Under the pieces are notes generated by a model, which saw only the letters and a list, made by a program, of their open reading frames with translations, ran no database searches and had not been told where the DNA came from. Of a DNA stretch of 64,000 bases, positions 1 through 10,399 are shown in pieces (within the stretch, counting starts at the first letter, position 1; every line of letters begins with the position of its first letter). This DNA comes from Anisodus tanguticus (lineage: Eukaryota; Streptophyta; Magnoliopsida; Solanales; Solanaceae). The DNA is taken from NCBI GenBank assembly GCA_034509755.1, contig CM067555.1, positions 2,364,142 through 2,428,141 on the forward strand, given 5' to 3'. A program made the translations under genes and the position numbers.

Positions 1-533
1 AAGGGGAAACTGTCAAACTCACGACTATTGTCACATTGAAAAGTTTTGATGTTATTTTCAAACTGAGTTTTAACATATGTTCGAAATTCAGGAAAAATGG
101 AGTAAACTTGGGACTTGTATTTGAGAATATAAACCCAAAGAAAATGAGGAAAATCATCTAATAGCACCAAATAATACTTATGACTCAGTTTGCTAGTAAT
201 GAGAGATGTCTAAAAATCCGAGTGAATGGTATCAAATGGAGAAAAAGTTACACTCAAAGATGAATTAAAAGGAAGTCTAACATGCTTCCATAGAGGACAA
301 GAGTAGCAATCATGGGTAAATTTCCCTTTATGACATTAAGTCAAATTTTGACTTCCAAGTAAATTAAAAACTGGTGATATCGGGTGCCCAAGTCTACTGT
401 GCCAAGTTGATGGAGAGATTGCAGCTAGAGATATTTGTGGATTGACACTTGCAACGGAATTGGAGGAGAAAGTATATAGGTCCCCCACACTATTGCATCT
501 CGTAAGAGTTGTCCCCGTACATAGGTCCTTCAC
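1..533 (-). pseudogene. copia GAG-pre-integrase domain and integrase N-terminal part
   Basis: The minus strand encodes TWHSRLGHPISPVF, the histidine-containing GAG-pre-integrase motif, and then, after a frame break, VRLPFNSS, KYYLVLLDDFPHFLWVY and a CDNSREFD-like block. The last two correspond to the first and second catalytic aspartates of a DDE integrase core. At least one in-frame stop lies between the halves. The Glu-containing part of the core would be outside the window. Confidence 0.75.
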
Positions 534-625
534 AGAAAAACCAAAAGGGTCAAACTCAATAGATACTGAATTGTCACTAGCAAATTTCCTAACATAAATT
601 AAGTTTTTAATGACGTTAGGAGAAT

Positions 626-883
626 CTAGGAATTTTTTAAGGGAAATGAAGGGTGGGGTGGTGTAGTTTGAGTAGTGTCATAGCCTTGAATTAGAATGCG
701 GTTACCATTTCCGACCAGAGTAAATTGAGTATTGTTCAAATTAAATAGTTGAAGGAGATTATCGGAGTTATGAGTGAGGTGGGATGTGGCACCCGTATAC
801 ATGTACCAGACATTGTTGGGCTGTTGTAGATTCATAGTAATGTATTCATGGCCCTGTTTAGTAGGGGCCATAAGGCCATACAA
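626..883 (-). pseudogene. copia aspartic protease remnant with mutated catalytic Asp
   Basis: The minus-strand frame contains WYMYTGATSHLT followed by an NGNRILIQGYDT-like segment, matching the copia protease block usually read as W-x-x-DTGATSH. The catalytic Asp codon of the DTGA motif is replaced by Tyr (codon at 797-799), which would abolish proteolysis. It sits between the gag tail and the GAG-pre-integrase domain, as expected. The downstream end runs into a stop. Confidence 0.75.
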
Positions 884-1072
884 TTGTTGTTGTTGCTGCT
901 GGGTCGGAGAGAAGTAGGCCAGATGCTGCTGAGCCGTGTAGGGTGGGCCTGGAGGAGGGCCCAGGACGCTTGGCTGCTGACATTGACCAAAATTCTAGGT
1001 CAGAGCAGTTGGGTAAGGGCATGAGGTAGAGTCCCACTATCCGGTAATCGGCCACGAAATTGGGTTGGCCCT

Positions 1073-1636
1073 CTAGGAGGGGTATTGGGCCTGGGCGTTG
1101 GATTGGGTCTGCTGGTACTGTCCACTAGAATTGGACTTTCCTCCACGTCCTCGTCTTTTGCCGCCATGCCAGTTGATGTGGCCTCGGCCCTTGCCACCAC
1201 CTCGGCCACCCCGCTGCTGTTGCTGGTCTATTTGTTGCGGTGGTCTAGCGGGTGTAGGGGTGTTTGTTGGTGTATCAACCACTAACGCATGTTGATTATG
1301 CTCGTCTTGTTTAGAACGTCTAGTCTCTTCCAATAGCAATTTTGATCGAGCCTTATTGAAGCTAGGGAGGGGATCGACTTGTTGGATCATCGTCGCAAGT
1401 GTATAGTACTCACCCTTTGTCAAACCATTAATTAGTTGCAAAACCATCTTCGTTTATGAAATCGGAGTGCCAACATTAGATAATTGATCCGCAACTAATT
1501 TCAATTGCTTACAATAGTCGGCCATATTAGCAACGTTCTCAAGACGAGTGTTATTAAACTGTTCCTCCAGATACACGGCACATGTATGTTTGTTGTCTTG
1601 AAAGATTTCCTCTTGCCTTGTCCATAATTTGATCAT
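1073..1636 (-). pseudogene. copia Gag (UBN2/retrotran_gag type), frameshifted
   Basis: Two overlapping reading frames together give a typical copia capsid. The upstream piece (1636-1454) has the helix ending in a YCKQLKLVADQL-like stretch. The downstream piece (1447-1073) continues with NGLTKGEYYTLATMIQ and SKLLLEETRRSKQ, followed by a basic Gly/Arg/Gln-rich tail of RGGRGG and GRGG runs. The join is broken by a stop or frameshift near 1450. No CCHC zinc knuckle is visible; the Gly/Arg-rich tail occupies its usual place. The intact protein would package element RNA into cytoplasmic particles; this copy cannot encode it. Confidence 0.8.
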
Positions 1637-3689
1637 ACATTTTCAAATCATGATTTCATAATTTAATTTCAAATTACCATTTATTTATACAAATTGAACA
1701 TAATTTCAACTTCAACTTCATGACATGATTTGAAATCTCAAATCATCCAAAAAGGTGTGATTTGGGATTCCAAATCATGATTTAAAATTTTTAAAAATAT
1801 AAAACTTGATCCATAAGTTTATATTTTGTAAAAAAAGATCCATAAGTTAGTAGATATATACCAATTGATCGACTTTATATTGTATTGGATATAATTATCC
1901 AAGATGCATGCTCGACGTGAAGAGATTGTCCATACCATGTGGGAGACTTATATTAAAGAGTAGTTAAAACTAATATTCATGTTCAATTTTCTTTTTTATT
2001 GAACTAAAGTTCGATCAATTGATGTTGTATTTTTTAGAAAGGGCTTCTAGCCGCATATTTTAATTTTATTATAACTATGACTTGCTCATTTGGTAAGATT
2101 GCATAAGAATTAGGAAAAATTTGATAGTTTTCACAACTTGTGGGGTTTTTTATGTCAATGAGAAAAAAATACAACTTAAGAAATCCAAATTACATGTCCA
2201 AACAAAACTTTAACTTCAAATAATCATGATTTTAAATTACTGATTTCAAATAATGTCCAAACGACTCATAAGGATAGAAGTTCAATTCCGGTATTCCACT
2301 AGCAAGTAGCGGCTTCAAGCTTGCTGTGTACACACAAGGAGCCAAATTGTTAGAAGTGAAAAAAATCACGCTTTGAAAATGTTGGATCAATCACTCAAAA
2401 CCAAAAATCAAGCTTAGAAAATGTAATGATCAATCACTTCTGAAATGAATGGTGGAGAATATTATGTTGCATCAATCACTGCAAATAAAACTAAAAATGG
2501 ATACTATGAAATATCAAGTGATTAACCAAAATGATTAATTTGCACGGAAGAGGAATATATTCTTATACGAACAGGACATGAATAAGGAGCCCAAAGTGTT
2601 GGTCTAATACATCACAACGACACTCTTAACGTAGTGTAATACTGTCTGTTTAATCATTTTTTTCGAAACTTGTATGATTTTTTAAAAGATCTCATAGCGT
2701 TAAGAGTATCCTTACATGACCTGATTTTTTTATCACTCTCTTATGTAGAACTTTATTTACACACTCAATAAAATTGACGTATTAGCTGAAAACTTCTTAG
2801 TAACGTACTAAAATCATCGCCTCTAGAATAGGACATGAGCATAAATCCCGAAATGTTGGCCTAAGACACTCTTGATATAGTAATTATTGCCCTTTTTTGT
2901 TTTTGCCAAACTTGCACGATTTTTTGAAAATATCTCGTAACACTAGTATTGCTATATTATCTGTAACTTTTTTAAATTTTTTATAATATAAAACTTTATA
3001 ATTTGCACATCCATCAAACTTAACGTGTACTAGTTGGAAATTCTCAATAAAGTCTTACAATCATCATAAATAAAACACTACACAGAGAAATTGAGATATT
3101 CCAAAATCAGACAAACAATATGCCATGTCTAGCTAGTGATCAAAACATAGGATATCTAGTCTAGTACGAAAAAAAGATGTGTCAATTATCGATGAATTAC
3201 AAAATTTCACGTATCTTTGTGAAAAGAACTTGTATTATAAAGACTGGACTACTGATTGAGAAATAATATCGTACAATTATCAATTTGTCAGTCATTTCAT
3301 TTTAACTTATCCCGAATATCTAACTAAATAACTTGTTCTTTTGTTAGACAAATTAAAGCTAGTGTAGTTTTCTTGTTTTATCTTTTCACACCATCAAACA
3401 AAGAGCAGTCAGTAGATATGTCTCACCATGGGTTAACACTCAAAAATAGCTAAGTGTTTAGCCGAATTCAGTGCAACCGAACTATTCCGGAACCGAATTT
3501 ACTCCTAGCCATCGACTACAAGAACTTCATCGGATACCAAGGCATCTCAACCAAGTTGTCAGTTAGAGGTACGACTGGGACCCACTCAGACGCAGACGCC
3601 TCAACGACCAAGTCAAAAGGATTTTCAGAACCCCATAAGCGACAACGGCCAACGACAACTAAAAGAAAGGGACCATTATCCGAGTAAGA
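1637..3689. other. AT-rich intergenic DNA, no gene seen
   Basis: No coding frame resembles a known family here. The stretch contains long A/T runs and the diverged tandem duplication listed separately at 2568-3066. A short + strand frame at 3454-3687 (77 aa) has no recognisable motif and probably belongs to the LTR-like block that follows. Confidence 0.6.
2568..3066. repeat. diverged tandem duplication, two units of about 240-260 bp
   Basis: Unit 1 (2568-2825) and unit 2 (2830-3066) share an ordered series of phrases: 'aggacatgaa/gaggacatgag', 'tgttggtctaa/tgttggcctaa', 'acttgtatgatttttt/acttgcacgatttttt', 'aactttat' and an 'aaaatcatc/caatcatc' end. Similarity is partial, so the duplication is old. 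No function is apparent. Confidence 0.6.
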
Positions 3690-4108
3690 GGAGTAGAGGG
3701 CGAGAAAATCGGCACCACCTCCCCCATAGTCGGCCATTAAACTTGGTGGGTTATTTGATGGCTGGCATGGGGGACACGTTTGTACAGTTTTTTTCTCCTT
3801 TTGTACTATAAATAGAACGCATTTTTGTATATAGACACACACAATCAATCAAACAACTCAAATTTTATCTATCTTTATCTTTTATCCCTTACTTTATCAT
3901 TTACTTTTACTTTACTCGTCTGTATTCATGTTTCTTACCTCTTAGTTTACTCACACCACCGTCCTAACGCTTTCTGGAGTAGTTGGGGAACTCATAACTG
4001 GAAATTAGAGTTCTGTTTTCAGCTCAAATCACTTAAGTTAAGAATCAATTTTTCTCTTGATTTCATCAGCCGATAAAACGGCAAAAGGCAGAACTCGGGG
4101 CGAGAACA
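3690..4108 (+). mobile_element. 3' part of a gypsy-type LTR
   Basis: The sequence has a TATA-like 'actataaatagaacgc' near 3807 followed by a leader-like CT-rich stretch, and it ends in ...aaca at 4108, directly before a primer-binding-site-like motif. That arrangement is what the R-U5 end of a plant Ty3/gypsy LTR looks like. I cannot find the left LTR boundary; it may lie further left, near 3420. Downstream internal sequence is lost after about 4240, where a hAT relic follows. Confidence 0.45.
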
Positions 4109-4110
4109 AA

Positions 4111-4130
4111 TTTGGCACGCCCAGTGGGAC
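4111..4130 (+). promoter_or_regulatory. primer-binding-site-like motif
   Basis: The motif 'tttggcacgcccagtgggac' starts two bases after the inferred LTR end. Tat-type gypsy elements of Solanaceae carry a similar tRNA-complementary block just inside the 5' LTR. The element at 21151 has a related 'tttggcgcacatcgtgggg' at the same place. The tRNA was not identified. Confidence 0.45.
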
Positions 4131-4261
4131 CATAGGTGAATTAATAGCAAAGTATGATTCTCCAGGTCAGGATCATTCTTGGCATATGCGCCTAAGGTCC
4201 AGGAAGAAAATGAACCTCGAGTCCAGTCCACATCCTAAATAAAATCCTCCCAAAATGGATA

Positions 4262-4480
4262 ATCCGCCTTATCTTAACTCTTCCTGTTTCTACGGCTACT
4301 ACAGAAAGATCATTTTCAGCAATGAAGATAATCAAGACAAAGTTGTGTAATAAGATGGAGGATGAATTTCTTGCTGACAATATGATGGTTTATATTGAAA
4401 AAGAGATAGTTGAAAGTTCTAGCTCTGATTCAATTTTTAATGATTTCAAGTCTTTAAAAGAACGAATGACATCACTTTAA
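4262..4480 (+). pseudogene. hAT transposase C-terminal dimerisation domain fragment
   Basis: The + frame reads LPVSTATTERSFSAMKIIKT, then KLCNKMEDEFLADNMMVYIE, ending in KERMTSL and a stop at 4478-4480. The A-T-x-E-R-S-F-S-A-M core followed by K-x-K-L-x-N-x-M is the signature of the hAT C-terminal dimerisation domain (hATC), of the TTF-type/DUF4371-associated plant hAT proteins. Only about 70 residues remain. The catalytic domain and zinc finger are absent upstream, where the LTR end lies instead. It is a 5'-truncated relic of a cut-and-paste transposon. Confidence 0.85.
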
Positions 4481-4596
4481 TTCTAGGTACATCTTTCCTT
4501 TTATATATTATATTTTTGTTGTGTTGATGTTATTTTGAATCTTTGATAAAATTATATTTTGTTCTTATAAATTTCAATTATAATATTTTAGTTAGT

Positions 4597-6085
4597 AATT
4601 GAAAGTATATATGTCCTAGAGACAATCATTATTAGAGACAAATGTACTTGAACACATTCATATTATTAATAAGATTAATATAATTATGACATTTGCAATT
4701 ATTGAATTATTGTTTGATTGTTTGCAATTATTCATATATGTGCATCCCTTGAGCTTACGTTGTCATTAATAGAGTGAGATATTAATGATAGAACGGAACT
4801 CTCAAAATAGCCTCGACTAATGATCATCGAGAATGAGATATTGATGATATGTTATAAGTCGACATATGGTCTGCATATCAGCTATTTGTTATACATGTCT
4901 AGAGTGTTATCAGCGTGTGGGAGATAAATGTCCTTTGACTTGAGGTCAATACACACCTTGTTTACAAAGCAATGTACTTTGACCCTGTCCTAAGCTTAAA
5001 CCCCTTATAGGATAAGATACGGCTTGTGTTGGGTGCATTATGATGTAAACTAAGGTGGTAGTTGAGCCAAAAATAGGATTCATTCCTCGATTGGATATTC
5101 GAGAGAGCACTCAACTTCTCAGTGATATTAGGTCGACCAAGTCATTGCCAATGCAAGAGACATATTTAGAAATGGTCTAGTTGTCGACTAATATAGATGA
5201 GATAAGGTGATCAAGCCATTTGGATAGACACATGGAAAATTCTAAGATTGATCGAGTGTGTCGCGAATGAAAGGAATTTATTATCTCACATAAAGGTTAT
5301 GTTTGTTGGATTCATGTAAACGTACTTCATATATTGAGTTCGTCGTACGGCGCAATCTAGGAGTTCTGTATGGACCTTAATTGGATTAGTGTCGATATAT
5401 GAAGGCCTATAGGGTCACACTATGTCGATTGTCTCTTCGATCTAAGGGTGTATTGAGAAAATATTAAATATTCGATTTGGAATCGAGATATTTAAATTGA
5501 TAATAACTATGAGATAATTTCTATTAGATGGAAATTATTTAATTAAAGTCAAAATTGGATTTTGGATTTAATGTGCTGAATCTATATATTAAACGAAAAA
5601 TGAGAAAATATTATTGACGTAAGGCGCCGCGGTGCGCTTGCTAGGCTGAGCCGCGATGCCGATCCGGCTGTGGGCCCAGTCAGACTGGCCCATTGCACCT
5701 CAGTTTTTGGGCCAGGATTAGAGCCCAACCCTAATTCATTTCTGACCTAATTGTAACTATAAATACAGCACTAAACCATTGTTGTTATACACTAATTCTC
5801 ATAAGCAAATTCTAGACTTAGAGTCTAGGATAAAACTCTCTCAAACCTCTGTCAAGATTTCCTGGCTTTCTTGACAGAGGAATACACCGTAGCATTGTGC
5901 TTGCAGTCGAAAAGAGAATCGCGTGTCCACCCTTTATTAAAGACTCCAGATATTACAACTTGTAAGTGTTCATGTTTTATGTTACATGTTTTGATTGTCA
6001 TATAACCATACCAGAAGAAATTGTTGGGTAAGTAGAACAAAATTTTAAACTTCCACTGTGTCTACTTACATGTTTTGAACCAACA
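4597..6085 (+). mobile_element. solo LTR-like block, probably copia
   Basis: From about 4597 ('tgaaagtatatatgtcctag') to the 'ccaaca' at 6080-6085, the sequence has no coding frame but looks like a long plant LTR. It has a TATA-like 'tataaatacagc' at about 5758, a CT-rich leader with 'agactctctc'-like phrases, and a terminal 'tgttgg...ccaaca' segment at 6022-6085. That segment also contains the inverted pair 'gtaagtaga/tctacttac'. No primer-binding site follows. I could not find a convincing target-site duplication, so both boundaries are approximate. Confidence 0.45.
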
Positions 6086-6173
6086 AAATCCTATAGTAAT
6101 TACCGCTCCCCTTAATATTTTGGGCAAGTTCCGCCACTGTATGGAACTGTCAACATCTGATGGGTAGCATATA

Positions 6174-6422
6174 GTGAATGAGTACTTCATACATGATAGC
6201 GATCAAGATGATTCAAGTGCAGATATAAAGCGTGGCAACTGGATAGAATACAAGGTGGGAGAATTTATAGTGAGTAGGTCCGACCCTGCTACTGAAGTTA
6301 GATTTTCAATAAAGCAGATTGATTGCAGACATTCAAAAGGTGGGCTCTATGTAGATTCTGTATCGATTATTCCAAGCGATCTGAAAGGCCGTAGAAGAAA
6401 AGGAGTCTTTAAGTATCACTAA
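6174..6422 (+). CDS. PP2-like (phloem protein 2 / Nictaba-type lectin) C-terminal exon, possibly a relic
   Basis: The 82-codon frame contains KRGNWIEYKVGEFIV, EVRFSIKQID and SKGGLYVDSVSIIPSDL. This follows the PP2 domain pattern R-x-D-G-W-x-E-x-x-L-G-E-F ... E-V-x-x-S-x-x-x-I ... K-G-G-L-x-V-x-x-I-x-I-x-P. PP2 domains bind N-acetylglucosamine-type glycans and occur in F-box PP2 proteins and phloem lectins. The ATG at 6174 may be internal: a possible splice acceptor ('gtagcatatag') precedes it, so this may be the last exon of a larger gene. No F-box or other upstream exon is visible because a solo LTR-like block lies immediately upstream. A copia element was later inserted 40 bp after the stop. 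It could be a dead gene fragment. Confidence 0.4.
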   Translation: MNEYFIHDSDQDDSSADIKRGNWIEYKVGEFIVSRSDPATEVRFSIKQIDCRHSKGGLYVDSVSIIPSDLKGRRRKGVFKYH

Positions 6423-6462
6423 TTCATCGGTTTCTTTTTTTCCCACTACTCCCAGAAAGTTT

Positions 6463-7869
6463 TGTTGGTACTCTATTGTACTTTATAGATCAGTACGAGA
6501 AGTAATAACTATTACAAATGTTCAAAAGGATAAATAAATGGTCAATCTTCAAAAACTGCCGCATGTGTGTTGTGTCTTGAATCTTGATCACCTTGCAAAG
6601 CCAATGTTGAGAACTGCCGCAAGTTTGTTGTGTCTTGAATGTTGATATCCCGAAATCAAGAAACAACTAAATCCGGATGGTTACAACGTTGTGTGTTGAG
6701 TCGAGGATAGCCATCTATCCTTAAGACAAGATTGCCCCGTATATATGCTTTTACGTTAGCGGGCAATAGTCTCCCAAGATAATATAACACTTTAATCTCA
6801 ACACTACAAAGCCAATAGGTTGAGCCTGCCGAATAAAACAAATATGAATCGACTTGCTGAAGATATGGAATAGGAAGGAAGAGATTTTATCTACTCTTCT
6901 CTTTTGTCTCTGTGTATATAGTGTGTCTCTGTAGTGTATATCTTGTGTATATGTAAGGGTTTGATCACTATTTTCAGCCACCATTGTTTTGCTTTGAATT
7001 TCGATCCTTTGTTTCGTGGCTTTTTGTTGTCTCGTTTTTCATGTGTTTTCGTCTTCTTTCGGTTCGAATTGAGCCAATAACTGCTCAATATATAGCATGG
7101 AAGAGGGGCTGTCCAACTGCCAAAAAACAAGGCTGTAATGGCCATTAAGGTAGGCCATTAAAACAACCCAAGTAATGGTTGTTAAGGCCATTGAAAGAGG
7201 CTGCCCAAATGCCCAAGTAATGGGATGTTAATGGAGGAGTTAATCAGCCAAGTAATGGTTGATTAATGCCTCAAAAAACAGTTCCAACGAAGGCAGAACC
7301 AACTTTACCGAAACTCTGGGGACCAAACTGTAAATATTAAAACTTTAGGGACCAAAATGTATATATAAAACTTTAGGGATCAAACTGTACATTTGGCAGA
7401 GTTCTCTGGTCCACAGCCCAGAGCCCACAGCCCATGACCCAAAACCCGAAACTCGAAACTCGAAACCCGAGCCCGAGACCGGACCGGGCGCGCGGCGGCG
7501 GCGCGCGTGTGGGCTTAGCCATGAACCAAGCACATCTAGGTCTTCCCTCCTTTAAACACATGAGATACCCCTTGGGGTCCCAAACCCTTTACCACATTAG
7601 AGACTTATATAGAGAGCAATTCTTCATATTCCCACCGATGTGGTAGATTTGTCCCACACCACATTTCCATGCCTCAAACACCTTACTTCGTAGACCAATA
7701 CCTCTTTCATTTCTCAATGAAATTTGATGATTCTTGGCCCTACGGTCATCTACTCACTTCGTAGATCATGCATGTGCGAAGAGAAAAGGTCTCCAACATG
7801 CGGAACACTAGTGTTTAATTCATCAAAGATGGGTGGACTCATCTCCCCGCCAAAGGCAAATTTCCAACA
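6463..7869 (-). repeat. 3' LTR of the copia element (left copy, 1407 bp)
   Basis: Starts tgttggtactc and ends atttccaaca. It matches the right LTR along nearly its whole length with scattered substitutions. It carries a single copy of the unit starting 'aaatgcccaagtaatggg' (from 7207) that is repeated in the right LTR. It also has a GC-rich patch at 7480-7510 and several 'ggaccaaactgtacat'-type direct repeats around 7318-7392. Confidence 0.92.
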
Positions 7870-7880
7870 ATCCCCTCTAT
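7870..7880 (-). promoter_or_regulatory. polypurine tract of the copia element
   Basis: On the minus strand 'tagaggggat' lies directly before the tgttgg start of the 3' LTR. A purine-rich tract at this point primes plus-strand DNA synthesis in LTR retrotransposons and fixes the element's orientation as minus. Confidence 0.75.
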
Positions 7881-8559
7881 GAAAGAGAGATTGTGGCGCA
7901 CGCACAAGGTGCCTACATTTCAGCAATCTTTCAGCGAAAAGATATTGCATCAGGAGAGGTAGCTTTCGCTTTGAACCTTCCCTAGTTGAAACCATCGGAC
8001 TTACTTACTGCGCGGTGAACGTGATGTCTTGAACCGTCAGTGTTTAGTGTAAGCCAAGACAATGATAACAACACAATAACTCTTCTTATTCATTTTCATT
8101 CTTACGTTTTTGTCGGTTGTGGCCTTGGACACACTTGGATTCTTAAGTGCGTTCATTTGAGACGGTCATCCTCGCACTTAAATAGGTGATCTCCTACAAG
8201 GTATCCTGCTATACCCCACTTCACAAGTGTTAGGAATCATTAAAAGTTTCCCCAACCTTAACCTCAACCATTTGAGGGTCGTTAAAAGTTTGGAAGCTTA
8301 ACCTTTACCCACCATACAGGTAGGACTTTAATGTCTATCGCGGGAACAGCTTTGGATTCATGTTTCCGTACAGAAATCATCATCCGAAATGCTTCTTGCT
8401 TCCACCGAAGCGCTCAACTAAACCTTTTGCCGCTTAGTTTTCCCATTGAACCAAATTCTTGGGATCTCCAATCAGTATGGTTGGGTTTCCACCGCAAAGG
8501 TTCGTATTGTTTGGGTTTTCAGCCCATTCCCCTAGACAGGCAGAACACTTGATCTTCGG

Positions 8560-9270
8560 GTAATCCCTTAGTTAGTAAATAAGGTAGTGACACCCGTGAT
8601 GATCAACTGCCATACGGTCTTATGTCTCCGACAGATATGTCCAGACGCCGTCATCCGTGTCCTTCCTGAAGCCGATCGGCTAGCCACAGTGTATAACTGT
8701 TGAAGGCACGGGTTTCTCCCAATAAGGGACGTCCTCTAATGAATCGTGAAGTTACTCAACTTCTTTCATGCTTTGTATAAAGCGATAAACTCCGATACCA
8801 TCATGAATCGGTCGATGCAAGTTTGCTTAGAGGATTTTCCAAGACCCACCATACACATTTACTTGTGGCTTTAGTGTTCTTCAGATCTGATGTCTAGTTT
8901 GATCATGTGTTCTTAACCGCCGGACATCGATGACTACGTAGATAAGCGAATAATTCGGATATCGTCATATCCGACTTAACGCCTTTATTGATCGTATTAA
9001 GATCATCAGGGAACCTTAGTTCAACTGATCTGTTTGTAGGACGATACCAGGTCGGTTGTAGTGTGTACAATATATTGAACTACACATGACCTGTGCATAT
9101 CTCTCATTGTCTATGGGTGCACCATGATTATAATCAGTTCTATGATTCATATCCATTGGTGGCTTCAACAAGACTGTCAACTATCGACGGATCCGTTAGA
9201 TGTCTTAGAAATCCAATTCCTAAGATGTCATCTCGTGATACCCATATCTTTCAAATCGAGACTTTGTTTC
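8560..9270 (-). pseudogene. copia reverse transcriptase end and RNase H, heavily decayed
   Basis: In shifting minus-strand frames I can follow GAPIDNERYAQVM and HYNRPGIV, which resemble the copia block S-x-x-E-Y-x-x-V-I-G-S-L-M-Y ... T-R-P-D-I-A. Next comes EWLHDSLEDVPYWEKPVPST, which matches the RNase H segment read E-W-L-R-N-L-L-x-D-I-P-x-W-x-K-P-V-P. Then RRHKTVWQLIITGV matches R-R-H-N-x-V-R-Q-L. Stops interrupt every part. The catalytic YVDD region of RT was not recognisable. Confidence 0.7.
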
Positions 9271-9589
9271 AATATGACTTTTACTTTCGATTGTTGATTC
9301 TCCAACTCGTTGGCTTTCTAACTTCGAGTCAATGTTTCGTGGTCGATTCATTGTTTCGTTTTATCCGAAACTTTCAGGACCAAAATGTAAACATTTCAAG
9401 GACCAAAATAAAAGTTCAGGAAGAAGCCCAACAGTTCTTTTGCCGGAGGAAGATCAACCATTACACAAGTATGGTTCTATATGAGGGAATCTATTTCTCT
9501 ATTTGTAGCTTCTTTCCAAAGCAGCGCTTTTGGAGATGACAATTATTTGTTAATTATCCATGGTTCATTCTCAACCATACAAGCTAGAA

Positions 9590-10330
9590 GGACTGGAACA
9601 AGTCTTTGTCCCCTTCTTTGCTCCGTCTCGGTTCAACATATAGAATTCCTGAGTTCTGCAGATCTGGAATATTAAGTTCCAGATAGACAGCAAATTTCGA
9701 GTCCTGTAGATACAGAACGTCTAGTTCCGGACAGTCAGGCCCTCGCGGGTTCTTGTTAACCTTGAGCAATTACTCCTTTTTCCTTTTCAAGGAAAATTAT
9801 CTTCTAAGAATTCAGCATTCTTTGACACCAAGAGGTGATCAACACTACTGTTATTTGCAGATCCAGTGGATATGCAATCTACAGTCTTAGGTACAACTTG
9901 ACCTGTTTCAGTATTCCAACTTTTACCAAGCCACCCCACATAATTTGGGCGTATGACTTTGCGCTTGGCTAACACCGTTGGACTGAGGTGAGAAATGAAC
10001 AGTCGTTTAATGAACGATGCTTCACATTCTCCCCCTCTATTGCTACGAATTTCGCAATCCATAGGCTTAGTTGATTTCCAACTTCTTCTTTGTAGCGCTT
10101 ATCCGCTTCAACAACTTCATCTTTGTTTTTCAACAAACAAAGGATTACATACGTTGTACCATCATCAATGAAGATCACAACGTACTTGTCTCCCCCCTCT
10201 ATTTTGTATAAACTTCAAATCACCCAAGTAGGTGTGACTAAGTTCTAGAGGAGCGGAGCTTCTTTCGCTATTCCCTTGACGGAATTTGGAAAGGTGATTT
10301 TGCCTCTTCATCTAACTCACATTTATTTTG
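9590..10330 (-). pseudogene. copia integrase core and linker, decayed
   Basis: Minus-strand frames contain KYVVIFIDDGTTYVILCLL, KNKDEVVEADKRYKEEVGNQ and, in another frame, IRSNRGGECEA. This is the integrase core around the first two catalytic aspartates; the second, in the usual SDRGGE motif, reads SNRGGE here. After a deletion come PKTVDCISTGSANNSSVDHL, a KNAEFLEDNFP end and an EPRRSK motif. These are the characteristic linker segments upstream of copia RT. The central Glu-containing part is missing. Confidence 0.85.
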
Positions 10331-10399
10331 AGGGTTTATGTCGACAGAAGGCAACAATCTCAACATCGTTAGCTTTTGAATGACTTGCTATTTAACGTG

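Larger units (their letters stand above)
1..1636 (-). mobile_element. Ty1/copia retrotransposon relic (gag, protease, start of integrase), cut by the left edge
   Basis: Read on the minus strand, the order is gag (1636 down to about 1073), protease (about 880-640), the GAG-pre-integrase domain (533-340) and the start of the integrase core (about 340 to the edge). This is the copia order, with integrase before reverse transcriptase. The frame is broken several times, so this is a relic. No LTR lies inside the window: the 5' LTR would be above 1636, where I see only AT-rich sequence, and the remainder of pol would be left of base 1. Family assignment rests on the domain order and motifs; a clade within copia is not claimed. 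Confidence 0.85.

Noticed and set aside
1085..1295. + strand frames at 1085-1295 and 1098-1295
   Set aside because: Antisense shadows of the Gly/Arg/Gln-rich gag tail.
6656..7145. Minus-strand frames shared by 6656-6841 and 11794-11979
   Set aside because: Identical because they are the two LTRs of one element, not two genes.
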